Shown here in pieces: positions 34,303-41,977 of a DNA stretch of 56,620 nt. Source of the DNA: Acidimicrobiia bacterium (GTDB taxonomy: Bacteria > Actinomycetota > Acidimicrobiia > Acidimicrobiales > Poriferisodalaceae). The notes below the pieces were generated by a model that was given only the letters and a program-made list of their open reading frames with translations, ran no database searches and was not told the DNA's origin. The DNA lies in assembly GCA_022824805.1 (NCBI GenBank), contig JAJDZE010000032.1:1-56620 (forward strand), given 5' to 3'. How positions within the stretch are numbered: position 1 is the first letter of the stretch; each line of letters opens with the position of its first letter. A program made the translations under genes and the position numbers.

Positions 34303-35730
34303 TCATACCCGCACCAACTCATACGTCGAGGGGACCAACAGGCCGATCAGCGAGGATTCCTCGCCGGGCTTGTAGCCAACCATCACAGACTTGCGGGCCC
34401 TGCCCACGGCCATCGCCAGCATGCGACGAAGTCGTTCGAGATCAGCGTCGCCTTCATCGGTGCCGTGCGGCGTGACCTGTTGGCTGAGTCCGGGAAGCAG
34501 CACGTGATCGAACTCGAGTCCCTTTGCAGAATGAATCGTGCACAGCGCGACGTTGGGGCCGACGGGCCATTCGTTCTGTCTCGTCAGTTCACAGTAGGGA
34601 ATGGCCCGCTGGGCCAAGACTCGGCGTGCCTCGTTGAACCACCCGCCGCCTCGGGGCTGCAACAGCGCTACCGACTCGTTGTCAAAATCGGCGGTCTCTT
34701 CAAGCCGGTCTATCACGACTCTGAGCTGATCGCTGTACTTGCCCGCCACCACCAGCGGCTTGGCACCTGAGCGGCGGCACGCCTCGAAGTCCGGGAGCGC
34801 GCCGTCATCCTCCAGTGGGAGCCCTTCCACAAGCGGGTAGGCGAAGGCCGCTATCTCAGCCGTGTTGCGATAGTTCGTCTTGAGGGTGTGAATGATCTCT
34901 GGACGAGCGTTGATGCCGACCTCACGCCACCTGAAGTACTGCGGATAGATGCGCTGCACCGCGTCCAGCACGAACGTCGTGTTGTGCGGGTCGTGCAGGT
35001 GCTGCTGGATGGCCCGGATCTGGTTTGCCGAGAAATCCTGTGCCTCGTCGACGATCACGACGTCGTAGGCATCGCGGGACGCAGCAGCTGCGGCGAGCAT
35101 AGTGAGGTCGCTCCAGTCGATCTTCCCGCGTCGCCGCTTGGAGTCCATGTAGGCCGGTATGGCCTCGTAGATCAACTTCTCACGCGTCGGACGGGCGACA
35201 CGCGGCGCCTTGCCTCGGCCCTCCCGCTCGACCGTGAGGTAGCCCGAGAGGTCATCGGGGTCGAAGTCGACAGGGTCGTACTCGAAGCGGCCTAGGACGT
35301 ACTGGACTTCGTCAACGAAGAACTCATGTTGGCGGTTCGTAGCGAAGCTATCGATGTGCGGACGGAGCATTGCTGCGGTCTCATCGCCCCCGACGATGTC
35401 GACATCGCCCACGAGCGACCTCGCCCACCGACTGAAGGTCTTGATCTCTAGGTCCAACGCATCGTCCTGCGGCGTTGCGTTCCGGGCAAGCTCGGTGATG
35501 TAGCCCTCAAGGGTCCTGTTGAAGGTCAGGACGAGCACGCGTACGGGCGCATGGTGGCCAAGGCGCTCGCGTCGGTCCAAGCGGACCCGGATCTGTTCCT
35601 TGAGCCGCAGGAGAGCCGTCGTGGTCTTGCCGCTTCCTGCAGCACCCCGGATTATTCGGAACCCCGGTTTGACATCGGCGAGCACTTTCAATTGCTCGGG
35701 GGTCGGCGTGACGGGCGGCAAAACGCGCAT
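34303..35730 (-). CDS. UvrD/REP-like superfamily 1 DNA helicase
   Basis: The 475-residue protein has helicase motifs in order: motif I GAAGSGKTTTAL near 24, motif Ia LVLTFNRTL, motif II VVIVDEAQDFS, motif III-IV region FVLDAVQRIYP and LKTNYRNTAEIA, motif V CTIHSAKGLEFDHVLLPGL and motif VI MAVGRARKSVMVGY. It is shorter than UvrD (about 720), like other defence-linked SF1 helicases. ATG 35730 is preferred over TTG 35814. Its stop overlaps the darT start (ATGA), so it is the first gene of the ADP-ribosylation operon. It could supply or sense the single-stranded DNA on which DarT acts. A PP2C gene lies 141 bases upstream on the same strand. Confidence 0.88.
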   Translation of the reverse strand: MRVLPPVTPTPEQLKVLADVKPGFRIIRGAAGSGKTTTALLRLKEQIRVRLDRRERLGHHAPVRVLVLTFNRTLEGYITELARNATPQDDALDLEIKTFSRWARSLVGDVDIVGGDETAAMLRPHIDSFATNRQHEFFVDEVQYVLGRFEYDPVDFDPDDLSGYLTVEREGRGKAPRVARPTREKLIYEAIPAYMDSKRRRGKIDWSDLTMLAAAAASRDAYDVVIVDEAQDFSANQIRAIQQHLHDPHNTTFVLDAVQRIYPQYFRWREVGINARPEIIHTLKTNYRNTAEIAAFAYPLVEGLPLEDDGALPDFEACRRSGAKPLVVAGKYSDQLRVVIDRLEETADFDNESVALLQPRGGGWFNEARRVLAQRAIPYCELTRQNEWPVGPNVALCTIHSAKGLEFDHVLLPGLSQQVTPHGTDEGDADLERLRRMLAMAVGRARKSVMVGYKPGEESSLIGLLVPSTYELVRV

Positions 35731-35871
35731 CTCGATAGCTCTCTGTTGTCGGCCCCACTGCCTGGGACCACATGGACACCACGCTATAGAGCCAAGAGGC
35801 GCGATTCGCGGCAAGTCCGGCCGCGGCGTCGAGTTGCTGGGGCCGCATTCGGGATTCGGCTCGTCAAGCTC

Positions 35872-36648
35872 TCACGGCTCGGCGTGGACGGCTTTGCCGA
35901 TTCGTGCGACGGCTACGGCGGCGTTGTCGCTGAATCCGATGATGACCGCGTCGGTCATCAGCTTCTGTGCGGCGAGGTCGGCATTCGCGCGGTTGCTGTC
36001 CTCGAGCGCCTCACCGAGTTGGGCGACTGGTTCGTACATGGCGTACGGCGAGACGAATGGCTCGTAGAGACCGTCGATGGCGGCGACGATCAGCGCACCC
36101 GCAGCGGAAGCCATGTTCATCGTGTCGGCGATCTGGCTGTCCGTGAACCATCCGATGTCATCGTCACTCGGCTCCGTGTGCCACCCCAGGGTGCTGTTCA
36201 CCGCATATCCCGACCAGTCTCCGTGCGGGCTGCTCGACCAAGCGAGGCTGTCGTCGCCCGAGGCTCGTGCGGGCAGCACGAAGATCGCACTGTCGCCCAC
36301 CCATGTGCCGCACAGCCCGCCTTCCGGTGTCCACGCCACCAAGCACATCGTGGTCATCGGCAGCTCCCACTCCATCAAGCGCTTGCGGGCGTCGGAAGGC
36401 ACCAGCGCGCGCACCGCACGGTTGGCTTCACGCACGGCGGCCTCCGCCTCCGCGCGCCCGCTGATGCTCTTCGGCAACGCAGCAATGGCCGCCTCGGCCG
36501 CCTCGTTTCCAGGCGGATGCCCGCCAAGCCCGTCGCACACCGCGATCAGCCACGACCCGTCGTCCTCGAGCCGCGCAACAACCCGATCCTGCTGCTCAGA
36601 CCGCGGCCCGACCTCCAGCCAAGTCGCCACAGTGGTCTCCAGCGACAC
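35872..36648 (-). CDS. PP2C-family protein phosphatase, copy B
   Basis: The 258-residue protein is a close paralogue of the PP2C at 25510 and has the same metal motifs (EQQDR, VCDGLGGHPPGNEAAE, WVGDSAIFV, IDGLYE, SDNAAVAVA). GTG 36648 is chosen because it matches the start of copy A; a GTG at 36687 would add 13 residues. It lies upstream of the helicase-darT operon on the same strand with a 141-base gap, so read-through into that operon is possible. Confidence 0.85.
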   Translation of the reverse strand: MSLETTVATWLEVGPRSEQQDRVVARLEDDGSWLIAVCDGLGGHPPGNEAAEAAIAALPKSISGRAEAEAAVREANRAVRALVPSDARKRLMEWELPMTTMCLVAWTPEGGLCGTWVGDSAIFVLPARASGDDSLAWSSSPHGDWSGYAVNSTLGWHTEPSDDDIGWFTDSQIADTMNMASAAGALIVAAIDGLYEPFVSPYAMYEPVAQLGEALEDSNRANADLAAQKLMTDAVIIGFSDNAAVAVARIGKAVHAEP

Positions 36649-36902
36649 CGCGGGGACCTGCTCGGCCCGAGTTCGGCGCGTTGTCACTCGACGCCGTGTT
36701 CATGCCAACGTCAACCGTGTTCAGCCGGGGATCAAGTAGGCGACCGGATTCGCACGGCCGGCAGCGTAACGGTGGCATCGCCCGGCCTAAACGGAGATCG
36801 CCTCGATATACCGACAGCCGCGCATCGCCAACGACGCTTCGACGAGGCGCTGCGTGCCCCTCTCATCCGATGCTTGATCCGCGAAGGGGCATGATGTGGT
36901 GC

Positions 36903-37084
36903 ATGCAGCGAACCAGCTTCTACCTGACGGCCGCGCAGACGGAGTACCTGAAGGTTCGAGCCGCTGCAGCGGGAACGACGCTCGGTGCCGTACTCAGAGC
37001 CATCGTCGACGATGCCGCTGCTCAGCCAGACAGCTCGACGCGGAGATCCAGCGTGCTTTCGGCGCACGCGCCGATGGCGGTTGA
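36903..37084 (+). pseudogene. Ribbon-helix-helix antitoxin, copy B, frameshifted
   Basis: From ATG 36903 the protein MQRTSFYLTAAQTEYLKVRA follows copy A up to AAAQ at about 37030. Compared with copy A, one base is missing between 37025 and 37045; in the shifted frame homology resumes as LDAEIQRAFGARADGG and stops at 37084. The toxin-binding tail and the toxin gene of copy A are absent. A CATGAT -10-like box (36890-36895) sits 7 bases before the ATG as in copy A. The DNA-binding part may still be made. Confidence 0.7.
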
Positions 37085-37298
37085 ACTGGTGCTGGCCTAC
37101 GCGATCGACCTCACCGACGACGACTGCACCCTGCTGGTGACCTCGCCCGACTTCCCCGAACTGACCACTTTCGGAGACGACCGCGACGAAGCGATCGCCC
37201 GCGCCGCTGACGCACTCGAAGAGGCGATCGCAGCACGGATCAGCCGCGGAGAGCTGATCCCGGCACCGTCCGAAGGTGGCGTCAGATTCCTCGGCTGA
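37074..37298 (+). CDS. HicB-type antitoxin, N-terminal half only
   Basis: The 74-residue protein has the HicB partial RNase-H-like fold signature: LLVTSPDFPELTTFGDD, then DEAIARAADALEEAIAARIS. Long HicB antitoxins continue into a DNA-binding domain, which is absent; the frame ends with GGVRFLG and a stop. The missing C-terminal half is present at 27176-27346. No HicA toxin is visible. ATG 37074 overlaps the end of the frameshifted RHH gene. Confidence 0.7.
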   Translation: MAVELVLAYAIDLTDDDCTLLVTSPDFPELTTFGDDRDEAIARAADALEEAIAARISRGELIPAPSEGGVRFLG

Positions 37299-37414
37299 CC
37301 TACCGTGCGACGGTCAGCACCCCTCTCTACAACAAGCCAGAGTTCACGAGAATTTGCTTGTAGTCTTGGGCACCAAGTTGACTCTTGGGTTCGAGTGACC
37401 CATAATCAGCGCGT

Positions 37415-37499
37415 CCTCCAGTGCTGTTCTGGAGGGAAGACGTGAGTCCCGGAGTGCCAGGCCGAGGGCTTGCCACAAGGCAGGCCGACTAGGACGGGA
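37415..37499. other. Intergenic segment with several stem-loops (possible structured RNA)
   Basis: In the gene-free stretch 37299-37521, CCTCCAG/CTGGAGG (37415-37435, 7-bp stem) is followed by GGCTTGCC-ACAA-GGCAGGCC (37467-37486, 8-bp stem with one G-T pair) enclosed by TCCCG (37447-37451) and CGGGA (37495-37499). It may be an untranslated RNA or a complex terminator after the HicB fragment. No known RNA family is recognised. Confidence 0.3.
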
Positions 37500-37521
37500 G
37501 CCGGGGCTTTCGCATTTCTGC

Positions 37522-38106
37522 TCATCCGTTGGACACCTCGATTGTGCCTGCGTCCGCCAGCCGCTCATAGATTGCGTTCCTGCAGCCCAGCAGATGTTCG
37601 GCGGTGACGCCGCAGATGGCGTCAGCGATCCACAGAAGCGGCTCGGCCTTCGACCGCCAGTCGTAGCTGAACGGCACGCCACCATCGGCTACGAATGTGT
37701 CCAGCAGAGTTTCCTGGTCGCGTCGGTCGCTGGTCTCGTCGCCGGACTCGATGATCAGGTGAGTGATGCCGTCATCAGCGATTCGGCGCGCGTGAGCGGC
37801 GAGCAGGTCCCGCCGCGCAGCGGTCTGGCCACGCCGCGCGACGGGCCGCCACAGCACCGTGGCCATCAGCTCCGCTTCCTCAAGCACGGTTGCCATGCGC
37901 TCAAGCGCTTCGGGGCCTTCGCGACGGTAGTGAAACGGCGAGGTTCGTTCGCCAATGACCCCGGCGACGCGGTGGCGAATAGTGGACCAGTCGAAGACCA
38001 CGGCGGCGGTGACGACGTAGTAGACGCCTGCGCCCGCGGCTGGTGACGATTCGTCGATCACGGCCAGCACGTCGCCCTGTATGGGTTGGCCGTCACTGAG
38101 CCTCAT
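37522..38106 (-). CDS. DUF3800-like (RNase H-fold) protein
   Basis: The 194-residue protein begins MRLSDGQPIQGDVLAVIDESSP, with an early Asp-Glu pair after a hydrophobic strand, has HYRREGPEALER and THLIIESGDETSDRRDQ in the middle and ADAICGVTAEHLLG late. That is the layout of DUF3800-type proteins with an RNase H-like fold, which often accompany mobile elements. Identification is tentative. It starts with an ATGA overlap at the end of the upstream 274-residue gene, so the two form a coupled pair. Confidence 0.5.
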   Translation of the reverse strand: MRLSDGQPIQGDVLAVIDESSPAAGAGVYYVVTAAVVFDWSTIRHRVAGVIGERTSPFHYRREGPEALERMATVLEEAELMATVLWRPVARRGQTAARRDLLAAHARRIADDGITHLIIESGDETSDRRDQETLLDTFVADGGVPFSYDWRSKAEPLLWIADAICGVTAEHLLGCRNAIYERLADAGTIEVSNG

Positions 38107-38927
38107 CGCCGGTTGGCCCCTCGCCGCACGGAACGCTGTCGTCGGCCGAGCGGGCCGAAGGGCGTATTCAGCGTGTATCGGTGCTCTGTTGTGGCGCCCG
38201 TGGCAGACAATGGCGCTGCTTTCACACGGATATCGACACTCAACAAGTCGCGGTCCCGCAGGCCGGACAGGCCGCGCTGGGCAGTATCGGCTGAGACTCC
38301 GTACCAGTTCGGGACATTCTCGATCGGCAGCCAAAACCCATCGCCGAGGCTCAACGAGATCAACAGCATCGCAAGCTCGGGAACGCTCAACTCCCTGATC
38401 CAACGCCCTTCGCCGCCAGGCCCTTGTAGCCACAGCGCGACAGGAACCTTGAGATAGTCGTCGGCCCTGCCCTGGCGGTTCTTGTCTCCGGGATGGGTGT
38501 AGTCCTGCCCCGAGCCGTCCTCGCGGAGCAGCGTGATCTGGGCCATACGGTTGTAACGCCCTCGACGAATGAGGCCGTGGTCATCCAACCGTCGCCATGC
38601 CTTGGAGATCGCGCCAGTCGCACCCTTCGTATTCGGCAACGGGTTGCCGAGGGCACGCGCCCACACCGGAGCAGGCAGCGCAGTGTCCCACGGCGCTGAC
38701 GACGCCTTCAGCAGGGCGGTCAAGTACAAGCGGATCCCGAGCGAATCGCCGGCCCGCACAAGTTCAGCGAGCACTGCGCCGCGTGACGATCCTTCCGAGG
38801 CAGGCTTCTGCAGAAAGGTCTTGCGCATCGGAGCATGATCACGAGCAGCCTCATCTACGATGGCATCGATGGTTTGGTTGGCCGTTGCCGGTAGCTCGTC
38901 GCTTGCACTTGCCATGCCCTCGACCAT
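38103..38927 (-). CDS. Winged-helix-containing protein of unknown function
   Basis: The 274-residue protein contains two regions with winged-helix character: TKGATGAISKAWRRLDDHGL then IRRGRYNRMAQITLL, and NVPNWYGVSADTAQRGLSGL then RDRDLL. The N-terminus is acidic and the C-terminus strongly basic (RRQRSVRRGANRR), suggesting nucleic-acid binding. It resembles plasmid replication or partition regulators in general layout but I cannot assign a family. ATG 38927 or 38915 may be the start. Translation is coupled to the DUF3800-like gene by ATGA. Confidence 0.6.
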   Translation of the reverse strand: MVEGMASASDELPATANQTIDAIVDEAARDHAPMRKTFLQKPASEGSSRGAVLAELVRAGDSLGIRLYLTALLKASSAPWDTALPAPVWARALGNPLPNTKGATGAISKAWRRLDDHGLIRRGRYNRMAQITLLREDGSGQDYTHPGDKNRQGRADDYLKVPVALWLQGPGGEGRWIRELSVPELAMLLISLSLGDGFWLPIENVPNWYGVSADTAQRGLSGLRDRDLLSVDIRVKAAPLSATGATTEHRYTLNTPFGPLGRRQRSVRRGANRR

Positions 38928-39317
38928 ATAGCAGCAGCCTCCGAACGCCGCCTAGCCAGCACACGAAAACACCAAAGAGCACAAATCTGAGTCGGCTTTG
39001 CAGCGGTAGCCATAGCAGCACCTCGCAGTGCCGCTTCAAGCACCACGTTTGACTACCAGTTACAGGACCGAGCGACTTGCCGGGGTAGCGGCACTCCGCA
39101 TGCGTGAGACCAAGCAGCCATAGGCAGCAACACGAGACCGGGCCACTTTCTGCTCGATATGCCCGCATAGCCGGCCAGGTACCGACGCAGCGCGCGGCCC
39201 GAGCGCGGAGATGACGCACGGGCGACCATCGTCAAGTCTCCGCGGCACTCTGCTCCGTGGGTGCTAAAGGCAGGAGCCAGCAACACTGCAGACCGATTGC
39301 AGGCTGATCAGGCGCGA
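38928..39317. other. 390-bp gap without a recognisable gene
   Basis: Open frames here on either strand are Cys/Arg/Trp-rich and show no domain features or codon usage like the neighbours. No tRNA, clear terminator or repeat was seen. It separates the winged-helix pair from the HTH-ImmA/IrrE gene. Confidence 0.4.
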
Positions 39318-40409
39318 TTACGACAGTGGCCAGTCGAAGCGCTCAAGCAGCTCGTGGCCCTCGGAGTGCTTCCACCAGCGCATGTGTCGCAGGCGTCCGA
39401 CGACGATGCCGGGGGCGATGCCGACTGACCGGGCGAATCGCACCACGTCGTCGTTGGTGTGCAACTGGCCGAGCACGGGCTGGTGTTCGCTCGGAATGAG
39501 TCCACGGGCAGCGAACGCGTCGGCTTCCTGCTCGACTGGACCGGCGCTGTCATCGTCGTCGATGAATGTCTCCTTCTTGGAGTGCAGCAGGAGATGGCCG
39601 ATCTCGTGGAACAGCGTGAACCAAGCGATGTCGTGCCGCTTGTGCCGGGTGCTGATCTGGACCAGAGCCTTGTTCGGCCCGAGCCACCTCGTCGCGCCAT
39701 TCAGCCGAGTTCCTCGGATCTCAGGTTCAACCACAAACGCAACGCCGACATGCCGGAACCACTCCTGTGCCGTGGGCACCCACACAGACGGGTCGGCCTC
39801 GTTCGTCAAGGAGCGAAGCTCGGGCAGCAGGGCCCGCAGCGCCGACTTGTCGAACTCCTCGCACTCCACCTTCGATCCCTCGATCTCACCGATGCGCAGC
39901 CACGCCGCCACCGCGCCCGGGTTCTTGGTGAAGGCCTTCGACGCTCGGTAGGCGGCTGCCGGTCTTTCCCAGAGGTCATGCCACGCTGCCACGCTTGCAA
40001 CCCCGAAGAACGCACAGACCTCCCTCACGCGCTCCGCACCCTGATTCCCCCTTCCGATCCGGCCTCTCTTCACTAGTTCCGAGACGGGAAGATCGTTCAG
40101 CCAGCCGATGTCTTGCGCCAACCGCTCCTGCTCTGCGCAGCGGGTGAGATGCGTGCGGTAGTTCAGCTCCAGGTTGTTCCAGAATTCTGCGGGCACTCGG
40201 GTGACCTGCTCCAAACCCAACGCCGTTTCGGTGGTGATCGGTGCCGAGCCCTTGGTGATCTGATTGACGTGCTTCGCCGACAGGCCCAGGCGGGCAGCGA
40301 GTTCTGCCTGGGTCATCCCATGCTCATCCAGCCATTCGACCAGCGTCTCGCCCGGCGCATATACGAGGTCGGGTTCGTAGACGTAGCGGGTCTCCGTACG
40401 GGTGCCCAT
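39318..40409 (-). CDS. HigA-like HTH protein fused to an ImmA/IrrE metallopeptidase
   Basis: The 363-residue protein has an XRE helix-turn-helix at about 31-55 (GMTQAELAARLGLSAKHVNQ) and a C-terminal ImmA/IrrE zinc peptidase domain with H268-E-x-x-H272 (TLFHEIGHLLLH) and a downstream acidic segment (EQEADAFAA). It follows a HigB-type toxin gene by 25 bases, so it is the antitoxin of that pair, with the DNA-binding part acting as autorepressor. The peptidase could cleave the repressor after a stress signal. It is divergent from the CBASS operon, resembling in composition the CapH (HTH) and CapP (ImmA-like) regulators of some CBASS systems, here in one chain. Confidence 0.85.
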   Translation of the reverse strand: MGTRTETRYVYEPDLVYAPGETLVEWLDEHGMTQAELAARLGLSAKHVNQITKGSAPITTETALGLEQVTRVPAEFWNNLELNYRTHLTRCAEQERLAQDIGWLNDLPVSELVKRGRIGRGNQGAERVREVCAFFGVASVAAWHDLWERPAAAYRASKAFTKNPGAVAAWLRIGEIEGSKVECEEFDKSALRALLPELRSLTNEADPSVWVPTAQEWFRHVGVAFVVEPEIRGTRLNGATRWLGPNKALVQISTRHKRHDIAWFTLFHEIGHLLLHSKKETFIDDDDSAGPVEQEADAFAARGLIPSEHQPVLGQLHTNDDVVRFARSVGIAPGIVVGRLRHMRWWKHSEGHELLERFDWPLS

Positions 40410-40434
40410 GTTGCGGTGCTCCTGAGTGTCATGG

Positions 40435-40767
40435 TCAGTGGTAGTCGTCGATGTCGGTCACAGTCACGCTGTCCACAGCGGACCAGTCGAGGCCGCCGTC
40501 TGAGGTGCGCGGCGGCGACTCTTCGGTAGGCCGGAAGATCAGACGGTACGGCTGCACGAGATCGCATGCCAAGGCACCTTGCAGGTCGCCTGTCAACTCG
40601 TGCCAGCGCCCCGGCAGGTCGCGAAGGTCGCCCAGGTGGCGGGCGGCGCTCATCTGCTGCAGTCGCGTGGCGAGCTTCTTGGCCATCTGGTCGCCGTACG
40701 CCTTGCGCGCTTCGGCTGCGGAATTGAGCCGTCGTTGCAGTTTGCGCGTCGCGAACTCGACTTCCAC
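40435..40767 (-). CDS. higB: HigB/RelE-superfamily toxin
   Basis: The 110-residue protein has the HigB/killer-type layout: MEVEFATRKLQRRL at the start, a helical part ending LQQMSAARHLGDLRDLPGRW then HELTGDLQGALACDL, and the late strand PYRLIFRPTEE. Members cut mRNA on the ribosome. It precedes its HTH-ImmA/IrrE antitoxin, the toxin-first order typical of higBA. The upstream region carries two inverted repeats shared with the divergent CBASS promoter. Confidence 0.82.
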   Translation of the reverse strand: MEVEFATRKLQRRLNSAAEARKAYGDQMAKKLATRLQQMSAARHLGDLRDLPGRWHELTGDLQGALACDLVQPYRLIFRPTEESPPRTSDGGLDWSAVDSVTVTDIDDYH

Positions 40768-40840
40768 GTAACGCTCCTGAGGGCTGAAGCGGACGTGTCC
40801 GCAGGGAGGCCGAGTGCTCAGCGGCCAATCCAGAGCCTAG

Positions 40841-40895
40841 AGGTGCATCAAGCTGCACAAGATTAATGCACCTATTGAGTATATTTGATTATACT
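40841..40895. promoter_or_regulatory. Divergent operator/promoter between higB and the CBASS operon
   Basis: Two perfect inverted repeats lie in an AT-rich patch: AGGTGCAT (40841-40848) with ATGCACCT (40866-40873), and AGTATA (40878-40883) with TATACT (40890-40895). They sit between the higB start (40767) and the CD-NTase start (40934), so one HTH regulator could control both transcripts. Confidence 0.6.
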
Positions 40896-40933
40896 GAAGC
40901 CAGTGCACCCCCATCGCCAAGAAAGATAGCACC

Positions 40934-41977
40934 ATGAACGCATTGACAGCGCTTGAGACCATCCGCAGAGGCGTCACCGCCGACCCGTCATCGCTGAAAG
41001 AGGCGCGCGAGCGGCTCTCTGTGGTACGTGCCGGGGCCCAGGTCCACCCGGACGCGCTGCGCGCCTACCGATCAGGATCGCTCGCGTCCAAGTTCACCAA
41101 CCGACCGGTGGATGACGCAGACGGCGGTCTCGTCATCGATCGCCGCAAGCACCCGAGCCTCGGTCCAGACGGTGCCGGGGAACTACCCCGCCAACTGGTG
41201 GACGATGTTCACCGGCTCATCCGGCCGCAGTTGGTCCGGCAGTACCCCCGCGTACGTGTCGAAACCATGAAGCGCGGCCTTCTGGTGCGCTTCAACCAAC
41301 CACTCCCCTCGGGTGAGGATCCCACGGTGGATCTGGTGGTCGCACTCAACCGGGTCGGCGCACCCGGTCTGTGGATTCCCAACCTCGACCAGAATCGCTG
41401 GGATCCGAGCCACCCTGAGCGCCATGTCGAGCTCTTCACTGCGGGTTGGCCCGATCTGAGGCATACGCGCCAGCATGTGGTGAGGGTCGCCAAGGCCCAA
41501 GCGAAGCAGTTCAGCCATCCCGCAGTGTGCTCGTTCAACATCGCAGCACTCGCCTGGGAGTGCATCGAGTTGGCCGAACCGCTCGACCGCGCGCTGCTGC
41601 GCTTCTACGAATATGCCGCTTCCTCGCTGGCGCAGCACCTGACGAAGGATCCCGCCGGCGTGAGCGCGCCGATCAAGGTGTCGAATCGCAACCTCGCGGT
41701 CACACGCTTTCGAAGGGTCGCGGACGCCATCGCCTTGGCTATCGATGCCGGCGATGACAGCGAGAAGGTTCACGACGTGCTCGCCGCGTTCGGTGTCTTC
41801 TGGAAACTCATCCCGCCGTCGCTCACACCAGAAGCCGCCGCGGTGCATGAAGCGATCTCTGGTGGCGATCCCTTGTCCATCACCATGAGTGGAACGCTGG
41901 TAGCAAGCACCACAGCCGGTTCAACACCCGTCAAGCCGACTCGCTCATACGGCGGCCGCTGTGTACCCGCGGCGTAG
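40934..41977 (+). CDS. CD-NTase (cGAS/DncV-like nucleotidyltransferase) of a CBASS operon
   Basis: CD-NTases make cyclic nucleotides on phage infection. The 347-residue protein shows the polymerase-beta-fold motif G48-S49 (AYRSGSLASKF), the acidic pair D61-x-D63 (RPVDDADGG) and the third metal ligand D133 (EDPTVDLVVAL). The helical C-terminal domain follows (HTRQHVVRVAKAQAKQF). All three acidic ligands are present, so it is probably active; the product nucleotide is unknown. It overlaps the E2 gene by 17 bases and is the first gene of a three-gene operon. Confidence 0.85.
   Translation: MNALTALETIRRGVTADPSSLKEARERLSVVRAGAQVHPDALRAYRSGSLASKFTNRPVDDADGGLVIDRRKHPSLGPDGAGELPRQLVDDVHRLIRPQLVRQYPRVRVETMKRGLLVRFNQPLPSGEDPTVDLVVALNRVGAPGLWIPNLDQNRWDPSHPERHVELFTAGWPDLRHTRQHVVRVAKAQAKQFSHPAVCSFNIAALAWECIELAEPLDRALLRFYEYAASSLAQHLTKDPAGVSAPIKVSNRNLAVTRFRRVADAIALAIDAGDDSEKVHDVLAAFGVFWKLIPPSLTPEAAAVHEAISGGDPLSITMSGTLVASTTAGSTPVKPTRSYGGRCVPAA

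Larger units (their letters stand above)
32331..34306 (-). pseudogene. darT: DarT-type (DUF4433) ADP-ribosyltransferase gene interrupted by an insertion sequence
   Basis: The 5' part (34306-33995) encodes ITSIVHFTTVSGLLGILA (NAD-site His41) up to NLRMYNY; the 3' part (32712-32331) resumes SCREHPDAEWVI and continues with NNIYPAARRWGG and DPQAEVLYPFELPL, where Glu182 matches the catalytic Glu of DarT. Removing the insertion and one 4-base target copy restores an unbroken 229-residue protein, normal length for DarT. DarT enzymes ADP-ribosylate thymidine in DNA and block replication. As present, translation from ATG 34306 runs into the element and stops after 140 residues. The start overlaps the helicase stop and the 3' end overlaps the glycohydrolase start, each by ATGA. 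Confidence 0.85.
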
